Assembly (NCBI RefSeq): GCF_003025595.1
Contig: NZ_PYMI01000004.1
Span: 620,001 to 684,000 of the forward strand
Length of the DNA stretch: 64,000 bases
Direction: 5' to 3'
Origin: Photobacterium ganghwense
GTDB taxonomy: Bacteria; Pseudomonadota; Gammaproteobacteria; Enterobacterales; Vibrionaceae
Shown: positions 27,607 through 36,593 of the stretch, piece after piece
Position numbering within the stretch: position 1 is the first letter of the stretch
Layout of the letters: every line of letters begins with the position of its first letter
The notes under the pieces: model-generated
The model's database searches: none
What the model was told of the DNA's origin: nothing
The model's input: the letters and a program-made list of their open reading frames with translations, nothing else
Made by a program: the position numbers and the translations under genes

Positions 27607-28503
27607 TTACGAGAGCACCTCAAAAAGTAACTGGCAAACGGTTTGGTAACGTTGGGGTAAATCTCGGTTACGTTTTTGCACAAGATATAGCGTTTCTTTC
27701 ACTGTTTCAGTGGGTGTGGCGATATGCAGATGTGCTTTACCGGAGAAATTTTCCACCGCGGTTTCCGGCAATACCGTAAAGCCCAACCCTTTAGCGACGG
27801 GGAGCAATATCTGGCTGAGCTGATTAACGTAGCCAGCCTTGGGTAACTCATCCACATTGATTTTTCCAAGCTCTTTATGTCCGCATAAATCAAAGTACAA
27901 GGATAAATAATGTTTGGCGTCCGGATGACCGATTAACCCGCAATTAAACAGTAAATCAGGAGTGATATCTTCACCTTGATAACGTTCCGGCAGTACCAGA
28001 CAGAGGGCTTCATGACCAATAACCTGGCTATGGTACAGATCATGATTTGGTATGTGAGTCACAATGCCTAAATCGATAGCGCCGGTCTGCACATCGTTCA
28101 ATATTTTATGATTGGGTGCCACTTCAAGGTAAATACTTAATTCGGGATGCTGTTGCTGCAACGACAACAGCTGCGGATACAGCATTAGCGCTAACGCTCC
28201 CGAGCATGACAGCTTACATTGGCCCGAGTAAGGATTATCAAAGCTCAGGTTTTCCATCAGGTTTGCTTCTTCCTTGGCCACTTTCAGCGCGTACTCATAA
28301 ACCAGCCTTCCCTGCTCGGTCAGCTCAAAGCTTTTATTTTCCCTTTTGATCAGTGAATGGCCGCAGGCGGCTTCGAGTTTCTTGATCTGCTGACTGACCC
28401 CAGGCTGTGTCATGTGCAGCTTTTCCGCCGTTTGGGTGAAGTGACCGACATCAATCAAGGTTTTGAATGTGTGTAACCAGAGTGGATTGAGCATGGCTGA
28501 CAC
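27607..28503 (-). CDS. LysR-family regulator, divergent from a VOC gene
   Basis: A 298-residue regulator with the N-terminal winged helix (WLHTFKTLIDVGHFTQTAEKLHMTQPGVSQQIKKLE, residues about 9-43) and a standard effector domain. It reads away from the VOC-family gene; the 125-base spacer carries a perfect inverted repeat (AGAATTA with TAATTCT), the kind of site LysR proteins bind. Its likely target is therefore the VOC gene, plus itself. The effector is unknown. Confidence 0.92.
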   Translation of the reverse strand: MSAMLNPLWLHTFKTLIDVGHFTQTAEKLHMTQPGVSQQIKKLEAACGHSLIKRENKSFELTEQGRLVYEYALKVAKEEANLMENLSFDNPYSGQCKLSCSGALALMLYPQLLSLQQQHPELSIYLEVAPNHKILNDVQTGAIDLGIVTHIPNHDLYHSQVIGHEALCLVLPERYQGEDITPDLLFNCGLIGHPDAKHYLSLYFDLCGHKELGKINVDELPKAGYVNQLSQILLPVAKGLGFTVLPETAVENFSGKAHLHIATPTETVKETLYLVQKRNRDLPQRYQTVCQLLFEVLS

Positions 28504-28533
28504 TCACTTTAATAACAAAAAATTATTATAATT

Positions 28534-28558
28534 AGAATTAATGATAATTTCTAATTCT
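28534..28558. promoter_or_regulatory. Inverted repeat between lysR and the VOC gene
   Basis: AGAATTA and TAATTCT, a perfect 7-bp inverted repeat with an 11-base spacer, in an AT-rich divergent promoter region. The spacing is consistent with a LysR site. Confidence 0.6.
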
Positions 28559-28628
28559 AGGCTACCGGGCATATATTTATCCCATCGAAAAGAGTGTCTT
28601 TTCTTAAACAGATTCTAATGAGGTGTTT

Positions 28629-29147
28629 ATGTCTGCTCCAGCTACTATGCCATACCCAAGAACCTTCTCTCATATTGGTATCTCTGTCCCGGATCTTGAG
28701 GCGGCAGTTAAATTTTATACGGAAGTGCTGGGTTGGTACTTGATCATGGAACCAACTGAAATTGTTGAAGATGATTCCGCCATTGGTGAAATGTGTACCG
28801 ATGTTTTTGGTGCCGGATGGGAAAAATTCCGCATTGCGCATTTATCGACGGGTGACCGTATTGGGGTTGAACTGTTTGAGTTCAAAAACCAGGAGAACCC
28901 GGAAGATAACTTCGAGTACTGGAAAACCGGTATCTTCCATTTCTGTGTGCAGGATCCGAACGTAGAGGAATTAGCGGAAAAAATCGTCGCGGCAGGTGGC
29001 AAGAAACGCATGAAAGCCCCACGTTACTACTACCCGGGCGAAAAGCCATATCGCATGATCTATATGGAAGACCCGTTTGGTAACATCCTTGAGATCTATA
29101 GCCACAGCTATGAACTGCATTACGCGAGCGGTGCGTATAGCGGCTAA
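28629..29147 (+). CDS. VOC-superfamily protein (glyoxalase/dioxygenase fold)
   Basis: A 172-residue protein of the vicinal-oxygen-chelate fold: FSHIGISVPDLEAAVKFYTEVLGW at the start, FHFCVQDPNVEEL in the second half and YMEDPFGNILEIYSHSYE at the end supply the usual His/Glu metal ligands. It could be a glyoxalase-like isomerase or an extradiol-type enzyme; the reaction cannot be assigned. ATG at 28629 follows GAGGTG. Probably controlled by the divergent LysR. Confidence 0.82.
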   Translation: MSAPATMPYPRTFSHIGISVPDLEAAVKFYTEVLGWYLIMEPTEIVEDDSAIGEMCTDVFGAGWEKFRIAHLSTGDRIGVELFEFKNQENPEDNFEYWKTGIFHFCVQDPNVEELAEKIVAAGGKKRMKAPRYYYPGEKPYRMIYMEDPFGNILEIYSHSYELHYASGAYSG

Positions 29148-29176
29148 GAAACCGCAAAAACGGTTCTGACAGTCAC

Positions 29177-29228
29177 GGAAGTGTTTGCCCCTGAATTCGT
29201 TCTCCCAACTTAGAAGGCGAACACTTCC
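29177..29228. repeat. 13-bp inverted repeat between convergent genes
   Basis: GGAAGTGTTTGCC and GGCGAACACTTCC, one wobble pair, 26-base spacer. It lies between the VOC gene and the first symporter gene and may serve as a T-less bidirectional terminator. Confidence 0.55.
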
Positions 29229-29252
29229 GATGCTGCTACTTGCTCGTTTGGC

Positions 29253-31010
29253 TCAGTGCAAAACGGCCTTAGGGCGATTTTTCGCACTTAGCCCCCAGCC
29301 ACACAACATAATCAGTCCCCCTATCCCCAGATAGATCAATCTCGCAGATACGACAGGCTGAATGAATGCGACACCCGCAACTATGACGCCAAGCGACAGT
29401 CCTATCCGACCAAGGTATTGCCCTTGCCGATGATCAACCATCGCCTGCTCAGACTTCGTCATAGGTCGGTTAATGCGTGCCATTAGCGTGTCTGGCAATA
29501 CAGATGCCTCAGCATGGTCTGGCTCACGGTAAAACAGCCGGGTACTGATAAAGAAGCCGCCGGTAATCAGCAGGTGAACCAATAATGTGCTGACAATCGT
29601 CAGATCTTTTTGCTCACGTATCGTAAACGGTGTATCACCAAATAAAGGCTGTAAGTGGTTCACGTCAAATACCAACATCATAAAGGCCGAAACCAGCATA
29701 CCAACCAGAATAGTTGCCCAACCTGACCAGCCAGGTGTTCTGAGACAGACAAGGGCCAACAGCGAAGGAATCGACAGCGGCATCTGCACAAATGCACTGA
29801 ACATCATCATGATGTCAAACAGGCTGTAAGCTTTGACATTGGCCAGCAACATCGCGGTTGCACAGGCAACCACCCCGCTCATCAGGGTCGACCATTTCCC
29901 GACGGCCAATTGCTGGGCATCTTGCGCCGCCGGACGTATCACAGAAAGGTAAACGTTTTTAACGATAATACCGGCATTGCGGTTTAAGGCCGCTGTCATT
30001 GGAGCAATGGTTGCAGCAATCATGGCTACCAGCACCATACCCAGCAGCCCCTGCGGCATGTATTTATCGATATAATACAGGTACGCGGCATTGTTAGCCT
30101 GCGCCCCCAGACTCGGGTAATTAGCCTGCAAATCCACCGCCTGCGCCGACACAAACCACGCCGGAGCAAACCACAGCAGAGGCGCGATCAGAAACAGCAT
30201 GCCCGCCAAACGGGCAGCTTTTTCTGCTTCCCGCTCATTGACGGTCACCAGAAAGCGATAGCTGCTCAAGGCATTATTGGTGCTCATGGTTTGTTGAACT
30301 AACATGGCGCAAGCCCAGAAGGCGAACACCTGCCAGTACGTTATCCCCTCTCCCATCACAGCATTTCGGGTCATATGATCACCCAGCGCTGCAAAGCCAC
30401 CGTGGGCATCGATCAATTTGTCCGTCGCGGTCATCCCGACTACAACGGTAATCGCCACCAACAGGATCAGTTGGACGACATTGGTGGCTGACACAGTCCA
30501 TGCGCCGCCACTGAGGGCTATCACCGTGACCACAGTACTGATACCGATAATGGTGACAGACAAGTCGAACTGAAAAGTGGCAGATACAAATGCGCCCAGC
30601 CCGTTCAGCCAGATGGCACAGGCAATCAGGGTGATCGGAAAGCTCAGCCAGGTATAAACCTGCTCTGATACTTTGCCGAACCGCAGCTTGATCACCTCCA
30701 TCGCAGTCTCGACCCGCAAACGGCGATAGCGACCGGCAAAAAATGCCGCCGAAACAAAAAATCCCAGGGCATTTCCCCAGAAAACAAACATGACACTCAG
30801 GCCGTCTTCGTAGGCTTTTGCGGCAGCTCCGGTAAACGTCCAGGCCGAGAACTGAGTCATGAAAGCGGTTGCACCTGCCATCCACCACACCATGCTTCCC
30901 CCGCCCTGAATGAAGCTACTGCTACTGGTTGCAAACTTTTTAAAGGCCATCGCGGCGATCAGAATGAATACGAAATAGCCAAACACGACACCCCAGTCTA
31001 ACTGCGTCAC
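29253..31010 (-). CDS. SSS-family sodium:solute symporter, pectin region copy 1
   Basis: A 585-residue inner-membrane sodium symporter (SSS family, LeuT-like fold, about 13-14 helices). Landmarks include WWMAGATAFMTQFSAWTFTGAAAKAYEDG in the first helices and the later ATIAPMTAALNRNAGIIVKNVY stretch with conserved Asn. It is related to the symporter at 34752, so the two are paralogs with the same motif order. It is divergent from kdgM, with KdgR-like operators between them, so it probably imports an oligogalacturonide or galacturonate derivative. The exact substrate is inferred from context. Confidence 0.9.
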   Translation of the reverse strand: MTQLDWGVVFGYFVFILIAAMAFKKFATSSSSFIQGGGSMVWWMAGATAFMTQFSAWTFTGAAAKAYEDGLSVMFVFWGNALGFFVSAAFFAGRYRRLRVETAMEVIKLRFGKVSEQVYTWLSFPITLIACAIWLNGLGAFVSATFQFDLSVTIIGISTVVTVIALSGGAWTVSATNVVQLILLVAITVVVGMTATDKLIDAHGGFAALGDHMTRNAVMGEGITYWQVFAFWACAMLVQQTMSTNNALSSYRFLVTVNEREAEKAARLAGMLFLIAPLLWFAPAWFVSAQAVDLQANYPSLGAQANNAAYLYYIDKYMPQGLLGMVLVAMIAATIAPMTAALNRNAGIIVKNVYLSVIRPAAQDAQQLAVGKWSTLMSGVVACATAMLLANVKAYSLFDIMMMFSAFVQMPLSIPSLLALVCLRTPGWSGWATILVGMLVSAFMMLVFDVNHLQPLFGDTPFTIREQKDLTIVSTLLVHLLITGGFFISTRLFYREPDHAEASVLPDTLMARINRPMTKSEQAMVDHRQGQYLGRIGLSLGVIVAGVAFIQPVVSARLIYLGIGGLIMLCGWGLSAKNRPKAVLH

Positions 31011-31027
31011 ACTCTTCTCCTAAAAAA

Positions 31028-31045
31028 ATTAAAACACCATTTCAA
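31028..31045. promoter_or_regulatory. KdgR-like operator on the symporter-1 side
   Basis: TTAAAACACCATTTCAA: arms AAAAC and ATTTC around ACC, about 20 bases from the symporter start. Confidence 0.65.
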
Positions 31046-31095
31046 TGATCACATTTCCACGAAGTGACCCTTTTCCTCGGCGTCGCTTTCATTAA

Positions 31096-31111
31096 ATTAA
31101 AACACCATTAA
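31096..31111. promoter_or_regulatory. Half KdgR-like site in the kdgM promoter region
   Basis: ATTAAAACACCATTAA keeps the left arm of the neighbouring operators (AAAACACCATT) and loses the right arm. It may be a weak or decayed site. Confidence 0.4.
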
Positions 31112-31119
31112 CCACAAAA

Positions 31120-31136
31120 CAAAATGGTGTTTTAAA
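31120..31136. promoter_or_regulatory. KdgR-like operator abutting the kdgM start
   Basis: CAAAATGGTGTTTTAAA is the reverse complement of the symporter-side operator core, and ends one base before the kdgM ATG. No usual ribosome site is visible there, so operator and translation start region coincide. Confidence 0.55.
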
Positions 31137-31137
31137 A

Positions 31138-31833
31138 ATGAAGTTCAGAATCATTCCTCTTGCTGTCCTTTTTGCCCTGGGTACATCTTCTGCGTTTGCC
31201 GCCCAACTGAATTTGCGCCATGAATACGCACCGGATCGCGATGGTGACGAGCACCGCGATCGTATTGCGATTTCACATCGGTTCGAAAACCAGATCGGTT
31301 TCAGCGTTGAAGCCAAGTGGGGCTCCAAGGAAGGGGGATCATTTCTGGAAAACGATGATGTCGTTTCCAAAGGGCACGAAGTGGGTGTGAGTTACAACTA
31401 CAAAGTGAACGACAAGTTCAGCCTTCAGCCAGCGTTTCAGATTGATTCCAACTCATCGTCTTCCACTTATAAATTCAATCTGCGCGGCGGCTATCAGGTA
31501 ACCAAAGAGTGGGATGTCGCAGCGCGTTACCGTTACGGTTACAAAAATACCGACAACTCCCACTACAACCAGGTAAACCTTTACACCAACTACAAATTCG
31601 ACTGGGGTAAGTTAGGGGTAGATCTTGAATACAAAGACCTGCAAGGCGATACCGGCGGATGGAAAGACAAAGGCACCGATCACCTGTTCAGCTTCGTGGG
31701 TGAATACACCAAGCTGCAAAGCGGCTGGGTCCCTTTTGGTGAGATAGCCTTCATTACTTACGACAAAGACAAAGACGGCTACAAGGATGATTACATTCCT
31801 CGTTACCGTGTCGGCCTGAAATACAACTTCTAA
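31138..31833 (+). CDS. kdgM: Oligogalacturonate-specific porin KdgM
   Basis: KdgM is a small monomeric outer-membrane barrel (12 strands in characterised members) that admits oligogalacturonides. The 231-residue chain has a signal peptide cleaved near SAFA-AQLN, then alternating amphipathic strands rich in aromatic and charged residues (LNLRHEYAPDRDGDEHRDR; YKVNDKFSLQPAFQ; RYRVGLKYNF), ending in Phe as needed for barrel assembly. It is followed 13 bases later by pelX, forming an operon. Several KdgR-like sites precede it. Confidence 0.92.
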   Translation: MKFRIIPLAVLFALGTSSAFAAQLNLRHEYAPDRDGDEHRDRIAISHRFENQIGFSVEAKWGSKEGGSFLENDDVVSKGHEVGVSYNYKVNDKFSLQPAFQIDSNSSSSTYKFNLRGGYQVTKEWDVAARYRYGYKNTDNSHYNQVNLYTNYKFDWGKLGVDLEYKDLQGDTGGWKDKGTDHLFSFVGEYTKLQSGWVPFGEIAFITYDKDKDGYKDDYIPRYRVGLKYNF

Positions 31834-31846
31834 GCAGGGGCAACTT

Positions 31847-34072
31847 ATGAAACCATCAACTTTAGCCCTGTGTCTGGCGGCCGCCTTATCTTCTCAGGCT
31901 TACGCACAGGTTCCAGACGCAAACCAGCTGGTGTGGAAAGCAACCACATTTGGCCAGTCGACGGATCTGAACTTCGGTTCGACAATTCTGCCGGATAAAG
32001 TCGGCGTCAATCAGGTCACGATCAACGGACAGGCCGTACAGCCTGGCCCGGTTGCAGACAGTGTGACCATTGAAAGCCGGGGCGGTAAACTGGCGAACTC
32101 CCACGAAGGACTGACGTTCTATTACACGGAACTGCCGACCGACGTGAACTTTACGTTGTCTGCCGATATTACTCTCGAGCAGCTTGGCCCGGAAACCGGC
32201 GCGACACCCAATCGCCAGGAAGGTGCCGGCATAATGGTTCGCGACATTCTCGGGGCTGAACGTCAGGTTCCACAACCGGAAGGCCATGAAGAATTCCCGT
32301 CAGCATCCAATATGGTCATGAACCTGCTGCGTTCCCATACCCGTGATAATGATGGCATGGTAAACATCAATGGATCATACCGGGAAGGCGTCTATCAGCC
32401 GTGGGGCACTGCTGGTAATCGCCTCAGCCGGGTGGACTATCTGGAAGGAGTGCCGTACGGGGCAGAACACACTTACCGAATGAGCCTGACACGCACCGAC
32501 AATGGGTTTACCGTCAGCTATGGCCAAGGCGAGGAGGCACAGTCCTATGAAGTCAAAGGGGCCAACGCCAATATTGTTGAGATGCAAAACCCGGGCAGCC
32601 AGTTCATCGGCTTTTTTGCCTCCCGCAACGCTAAAGTCACGGTGAGCAATGTTGATCTGGCGCTATCACCAGCCAACACCATTGATGCGCCAAAGTTTGC
32701 GGCCAAAGCCACACCACTGGTTTTTGAACTGGCCTCTTCCGCGCAGTCAGCCACAAGCTTGTACCCGGTGCAGGCGCGAGCCAATTACACCGGGGTTTTC
32801 ACCGTCCAACACAACGGCAAAACCGTTGCCGAACAGCAGGTCGCAGCGGGTGAACTATTCAGCCAGCCAGTGACTCTTGCTGATGGCGATAATACGTTTG
32901 CCGTTCAGTTTACTGCGCTGGAAGGTCCAAACCGCACGCCTAAAACAGAGCGTTTCAGCGTTACTCACGTTGCACTGGACAATCCGATGACGCTCTATGT
33001 CAGTCCGAAAGGTCAGCCGACCGGAAATGGCTCTGAATCGCAGCCGCTGGATTTAGCCACCGCGATCACGGTACTTCCGGCAGGCGGCACTATTGTACTG
33101 GCCGATGGCGATTACCCGGCCATTACCCTGCCGCTATCAGCCAGTGGCACGGCAGAGCAGCCAAAACATCTGGTTGCAGGTGGCGATAATGCCCGCTTCA
33201 CGGGAGAAGTGCTGCACCAGGCCCACTACTGGCAGTTGAAAGGGATAGAGGTTGCCGGAGCCAGCCTGATTGTACACGGCAGCCATAACCGCTTTGATCA
33301 TATCGTCACGCACAGTGCACCGGACACTGGTTTCCAGATCACCTCACCGGAGAATATCGGCCGCGCGCTCTGGGCCAGCTATAACACAGTGACTGACAGC
33401 GAAAGCTATAACAACATGGATGCCTCACAGATCAACGCCGACGGCTTTGCCGCCAAAATGCGAATCGGTGATGGCAACACCTTTGTAAGATGTCTGTCGC
33501 ATCACAACGTGGATGATGGCTGGGATCTGTTTAATAAGGTCGAAGACGGCCCGAACGGCGTAGTCACGATTCTGGATTCCATTGCCTTTAACAACGGACA
33601 AACACTGAGCGTGAAAGCCAAAGGCGGCACCCGGGGGAACGGCTTTAAGCTCGGTGGCGAAGGAATGCCTGTTGCGCATGTCATTCGTAACAGCCTGGCC
33701 TTCAACAACAGTATGGATGGTTTTACCGATAACTTTAACCCCGGCTCGCTTGAGGTCAGCAACAATACCGCCATTGATAATAAGCGGTTTAATTACCTGT
33801 TCCGCAAGAGTCCCTATGCCAGTGACATCCCGCAGGGGACATTTACTGAAAACAGCTCTTACCGCTTCCATGTGCCCAGCCAATATGATGATGTCATTCA
33901 CAGCTACCTGGCAAAAGACAACGTCTTCATTGTTGACGGCCACTCCGCATCCGAAGAGCACTCATTACCGGCAGCACGGCTGAAAGCCCTGAAGCAGGCG
34001 TCGGCTGTTGATGATGATTCAGCGATACCGGGTAAAAAAGAAGCACTGGCCCTGAAAGCCCTGCTGCAATAA
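31847..34072 (+). CDS. pelX: PelX-like exopolygalacturonate lyase (polysaccharide lyase family 9)
   Basis: A 741-residue exported pectate lyase. Dickeya PelX, a periplasmic PL9 exo-lyase that releases unsaturated digalacturonate, is about the same length. The signal peptide ends near SQAYA. An N-terminal beta-rich region (about residues 25-270) precedes the catalytic part that starts at TLYVSPKGQPTGNGSESQPLDL and forms a parallel beta-helix with repeated NN/D motifs (HNRFDHIVTHSAPDTG; SYNNMDASQINADGF; DDGWDLFNK). The Lys/Asp-rich turns fit Ca-dependent beta-elimination. It should act on oligogalacturonates entering through KdgM. Confidence 0.85.
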   Translation: MKPSTLALCLAAALSSQAYAQVPDANQLVWKATTFGQSTDLNFGSTILPDKVGVNQVTINGQAVQPGPVADSVTIESRGGKLANSHEGLTFYYTELPTDVNFTLSADITLEQLGPETGATPNRQEGAGIMVRDILGAERQVPQPEGHEEFPSASNMVMNLLRSHTRDNDGMVNINGSYREGVYQPWGTAGNRLSRVDYLEGVPYGAEHTYRMSLTRTDNGFTVSYGQGEEAQSYEVKGANANIVEMQNPGSQFIGFFASRNAKVTVSNVDLALSPANTIDAPKFAAKATPLVFELASSAQSATSLYPVQARANYTGVFTVQHNGKTVAEQQVAAGELFSQPVTLADGDNTFAVQFTALEGPNRTPKTERFSVTHVALDNPMTLYVSPKGQPTGNGSESQPLDLATAITVLPAGGTIVLADGDYPAITLPLSASGTAEQPKHLVAGGDNARFTGEVLHQAHYWQLKGIEVAGASLIVHGSHNRFDHIVTHSAPDTGFQITSPENIGRALWASYNTVTDSESYNNMDASQINADGFAAKMRIGDGNTFVRCLSHHNVDDGWDLFNKVEDGPNGVVTILDSIAFNNGQTLSVKAKGGTRGNGFKLGGEGMPVAHVIRNSLAFNNSMDGFTDNFNPGSLEVSNNTAIDNKRFNYLFRKSPYASDIPQGTFTENSSYRFHVPSQYDDVIHSYLAKDNVFIVDGHSASEEHSLPAARLKALKQASAVDDDSAIPGKKEALALKALLQ

Positions 34073-34103
34073 CTAACCGGTTCTGCAAACCATTAATGAT
34101 CTC

Positions 34104-34143
34104 TGCCTGTCTTACGGCGACATCGTAAGGCAGGCATTTTTCT
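34104..34143 (+). terminator. Terminator of kdgM-pelX
   Basis: TGCCTGTCTTACG pairs with CGTAAGGCAGGCA (one wobble), followed by a T-rich tail. Confidence 0.88.
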
Positions 34144-34624
34144 ATCGCAGGCTTTGCCTTACGGCAGTTTGCTGATACGACTTTCGTTTTGATGAGGAGT
34201 TGTTGCTTTTGCTGTTCCTGTTGCTTTAACAGGCTTCCTAGCATCACCGCCTTGATCGCAGCTTTTCTGCTGTCTCAGATTCTCGGTCTTACACTCTGCT
34301 TTTATATGCGGATTTTTCCCAGCCTCGCTTTTAGGCGTTATACCTCCCCAATCTGATCTCATCCTGCGAACTCATCTTACAGGTTCATTCTGCTCATCTT
34401 ACTACCGACACAAGTATGCATGAACATGCACCTAACCCCTAACCTATGCAAAAACATCCACCTCCTGTTTGTTTAACAAATTGGCCACTTCATGCCAATA
34501 ACTCAGGTTATTGTTCAAAACAACGATACTGATCAATATTTATAGTGCAAAAAGTAGCCAGAATTAAGTTTTCTCTTAATGAAGCAGGCAAGCGAGCCGG
34601 ATATGACGATGAATAAAATCAGCA
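34144..34624. other. Gene-free stretch upstream of the second symporter
   Basis: About 480 bases with no supported gene on either strand. It becomes AT-rich towards the symporter promoter region. Confidence 0.6.
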
Positions 34625-34640
34625 AGTGACAACGATCACA
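34625..34640. promoter_or_regulatory. CRP-like site before the symporter-2/ogl operon
   Basis: AGTGA-CAACGA-TCACA matches the CRP consensus TGTGA-N6-TCACA at all but the first base. It would bring catabolite activation to this operon, as is known for pectin genes of other gamma-proteobacteria. Confidence 0.6.
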
Positions 34641-34725
34641 CTATTACACCAAAAAGACAAAATGAACCGTTGTTTCGATTTTTATCACAGAACAACGGAG
34701 TTTTTGAACCTATACTGCACGTAAA

Positions 34726-34743
34726 TTAAAACGGCGTTTCGAG
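34726..34743. promoter_or_regulatory. KdgR-like operator before symporter 2
   Basis: TTAAAACGGCGTTTCGA: arms AAAAC and GTTTC, centre GGC, almost identical to the site before the DUF294 gene. A possible -10 (TATACT at 34711) lies just upstream, so a bound repressor would sit at the transcription start. Confidence 0.65.
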
Positions 34744-34751
34744 GTTCTAAG

Positions 34752-36530
34752 ATGCAATATGATTATCTAGTCATAGCCGGCTATTTTGCCCTGATGGTGG
34801 CGATTAGTTTGCTATTCAAAAAGATGGCCAGTAACAGTACCAGTGATTACTTCCGGGGCGGAGGCAAGATGCTGTGGTGGATGGTAGGCGCAACCGCTTT
34901 CATGACCCAGTTTTCAGCCTGGACCTTCACCGGTGCGGCCGGTAAAGCCTTTAATGATGGCTTTGCTGTCCTGGCGGTATTTATCGGCAACATGGTGGCG
35001 TATGCGTTAGCTTACTTCTACTTTGCGCGTCGCTTCCGTCAAATGCGAGTAGATACCCCAACCGAAGGCGTCAAACGTCGTTTTGGTGGCGTAAACGAAC
35101 AGTTCTTCACTTGGGTGATCATTCCTCTGAGCGTGATCAATGCCGGTGTGTGGCTGAACGGTCTGGGTGTATTTGCCTCTGCGGTATTTGATGCCGACAT
35201 CGTAACGACCATTTGGATCACGGGTCTGGCTGTACTGGCTATCTCTCTGCTGAGTGGGGCATGGGGCGTGGTTGCTTCTGACTTCATCCAGACTCTGGTG
35301 GTCGCGGTTATTTCTGTCGCCTGTGCCGCCGTAGCACTGTACTTTGTGGGTGGCCCGAGCGAAATCATCGAGAACTTCCCTGGCGGCTTCATCATGGGTC
35401 CGGATATGAACTATCCGCTGCTGCTGGTTTGTACCTTTATCTTCTTTGTAGTGAAACAGCTGCAAAGTATCAACAACATGCAGGAATCTTACCGCTTCCT
35501 GAATGCAAAAGATTCAAAGAATGCAAGCAAGGCCGCGTTGCTGGCACTGGGTATGATGATTGTTGGTGCCGTGATTTGGTTCATTCCACCTTGGGCTTCC
35601 GCCATTCTTTACCCTGATGCAGCAACGCAGTATTCAGCACTGGGTGCGAAAGCGGGTGATGCGGTTTACCTGGTGTTCGCTCGCGAAACCATGCCTCTAG
35701 GGACTGTGGGTCTGCTGATGGCCGGTCTGTTCGCCGCTACCATGTCTTCAATGGACTCTGCGCTGAACCGTAACTCAGGCATCTTTGTTCGCAGCTTCTA
35801 CGCACCAATTATGCGCAAAGGCCAAGCAACCGATAAAGAGCAGCTACGTGTGGGCCAGATCGCGTGTCTGGTTAACGGTCTGCTGGTTATCTTCATGGCA
35901 CAGTTCTTCAACTCACTGAAACACCTGAGCCTGTTTGACCTGATGATGCAAGTAGCCACTCTGCTGCAGTCACCGATTCTGGTACCACTCTTCTTGGGTG
36001 TATTGATTCGCAAGACACCAAAATGGGCACCATGGGCAACGGTTGTCTTCGGTATGCTGGTCTCTTGGTCTGTGGTTGAATTCTTCACCCCAGCGAACGT
36101 GGCAAGCTGGTTTGGTATCGATGAACTGACTCGTCGTGAAGCGGGTGAATTACGCACTATCATTACGATTGCTGCGCACCTGTTCCTGACAGCGGGTTTC
36201 TTCTGTCTGACCACACTGTTCTATAAAGAAGAGAAAGACACCAACAAAGCTCAAGCAGATGAATTCTTCAAAGATCTAGACACTGAATGTGTTGCAGAAG
36301 AAGGCCAGGACATCGTTGACCGTATGCAACGCAACAAGCTTGGTGTGCTGGTGATGTATATGGCGGCTGGTTTGTCTCTGATGGTGCTGATTCCTAACCC
36401 ACTGTGGGGTCGCCTGCTCTTCCTGGCCTGTGCTGCGGTTATCTTCGGTGTCGGTTACGCCCTGAAGAAAAGTGCCCGGCTAAACGAAGACGCTACTTCA
36501 CCGGCAACCATCACCACAACCGTTCAATAA
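34752..36530 (+). CDS. SSS-family sodium:solute symporter, pectin region copy 2
   Basis: A 592-residue sodium symporter with about 13-14 helices, clearly paralogous to the copy at 29253: both carry WWM(V/A)GATAFMTQFSAWTFTGAA near the start. The segment AATMSSMDSALNRNSGIFVRSFY is the conserved SSS region around helix 8. It precedes ogl by 63 bases and shares its promoter region, so it probably brings in unsaturated di- or oligogalacturonate for Ogl. This replaces the ABC (TogMNAB) or TogT carriers of Dickeya. Confidence 0.9.
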   Translation: MQYDYLVIAGYFALMVAISLLFKKMASNSTSDYFRGGGKMLWWMVGATAFMTQFSAWTFTGAAGKAFNDGFAVLAVFIGNMVAYALAYFYFARRFRQMRVDTPTEGVKRRFGGVNEQFFTWVIIPLSVINAGVWLNGLGVFASAVFDADIVTTIWITGLAVLAISLLSGAWGVVASDFIQTLVVAVISVACAAVALYFVGGPSEIIENFPGGFIMGPDMNYPLLLVCTFIFFVVKQLQSINNMQESYRFLNAKDSKNASKAALLALGMMIVGAVIWFIPPWASAILYPDAATQYSALGAKAGDAVYLVFARETMPLGTVGLLMAGLFAATMSSMDSALNRNSGIFVRSFYAPIMRKGQATDKEQLRVGQIACLVNGLLVIFMAQFFNSLKHLSLFDLMMQVATLLQSPILVPLFLGVLIRKTPKWAPWATVVFGMLVSWSVVEFFTPANVASWFGIDELTRREAGELRTIITIAAHLFLTAGFFCLTTLFYKEEKDTNKAQADEFFKDLDTECVAEEGQDIVDRMQRNKLGVLVMYMAAGLSLMVLIPNPLWGRLLFLACAAVIFGVGYALKKSARLNEDATSPATITTTVQ

Positions 36531-36593
36531 TTCAGACATACGCAACATCAGGCTGCTGACTTCTGTCAGCAGCCGTTCACAGGAGATTTTACT

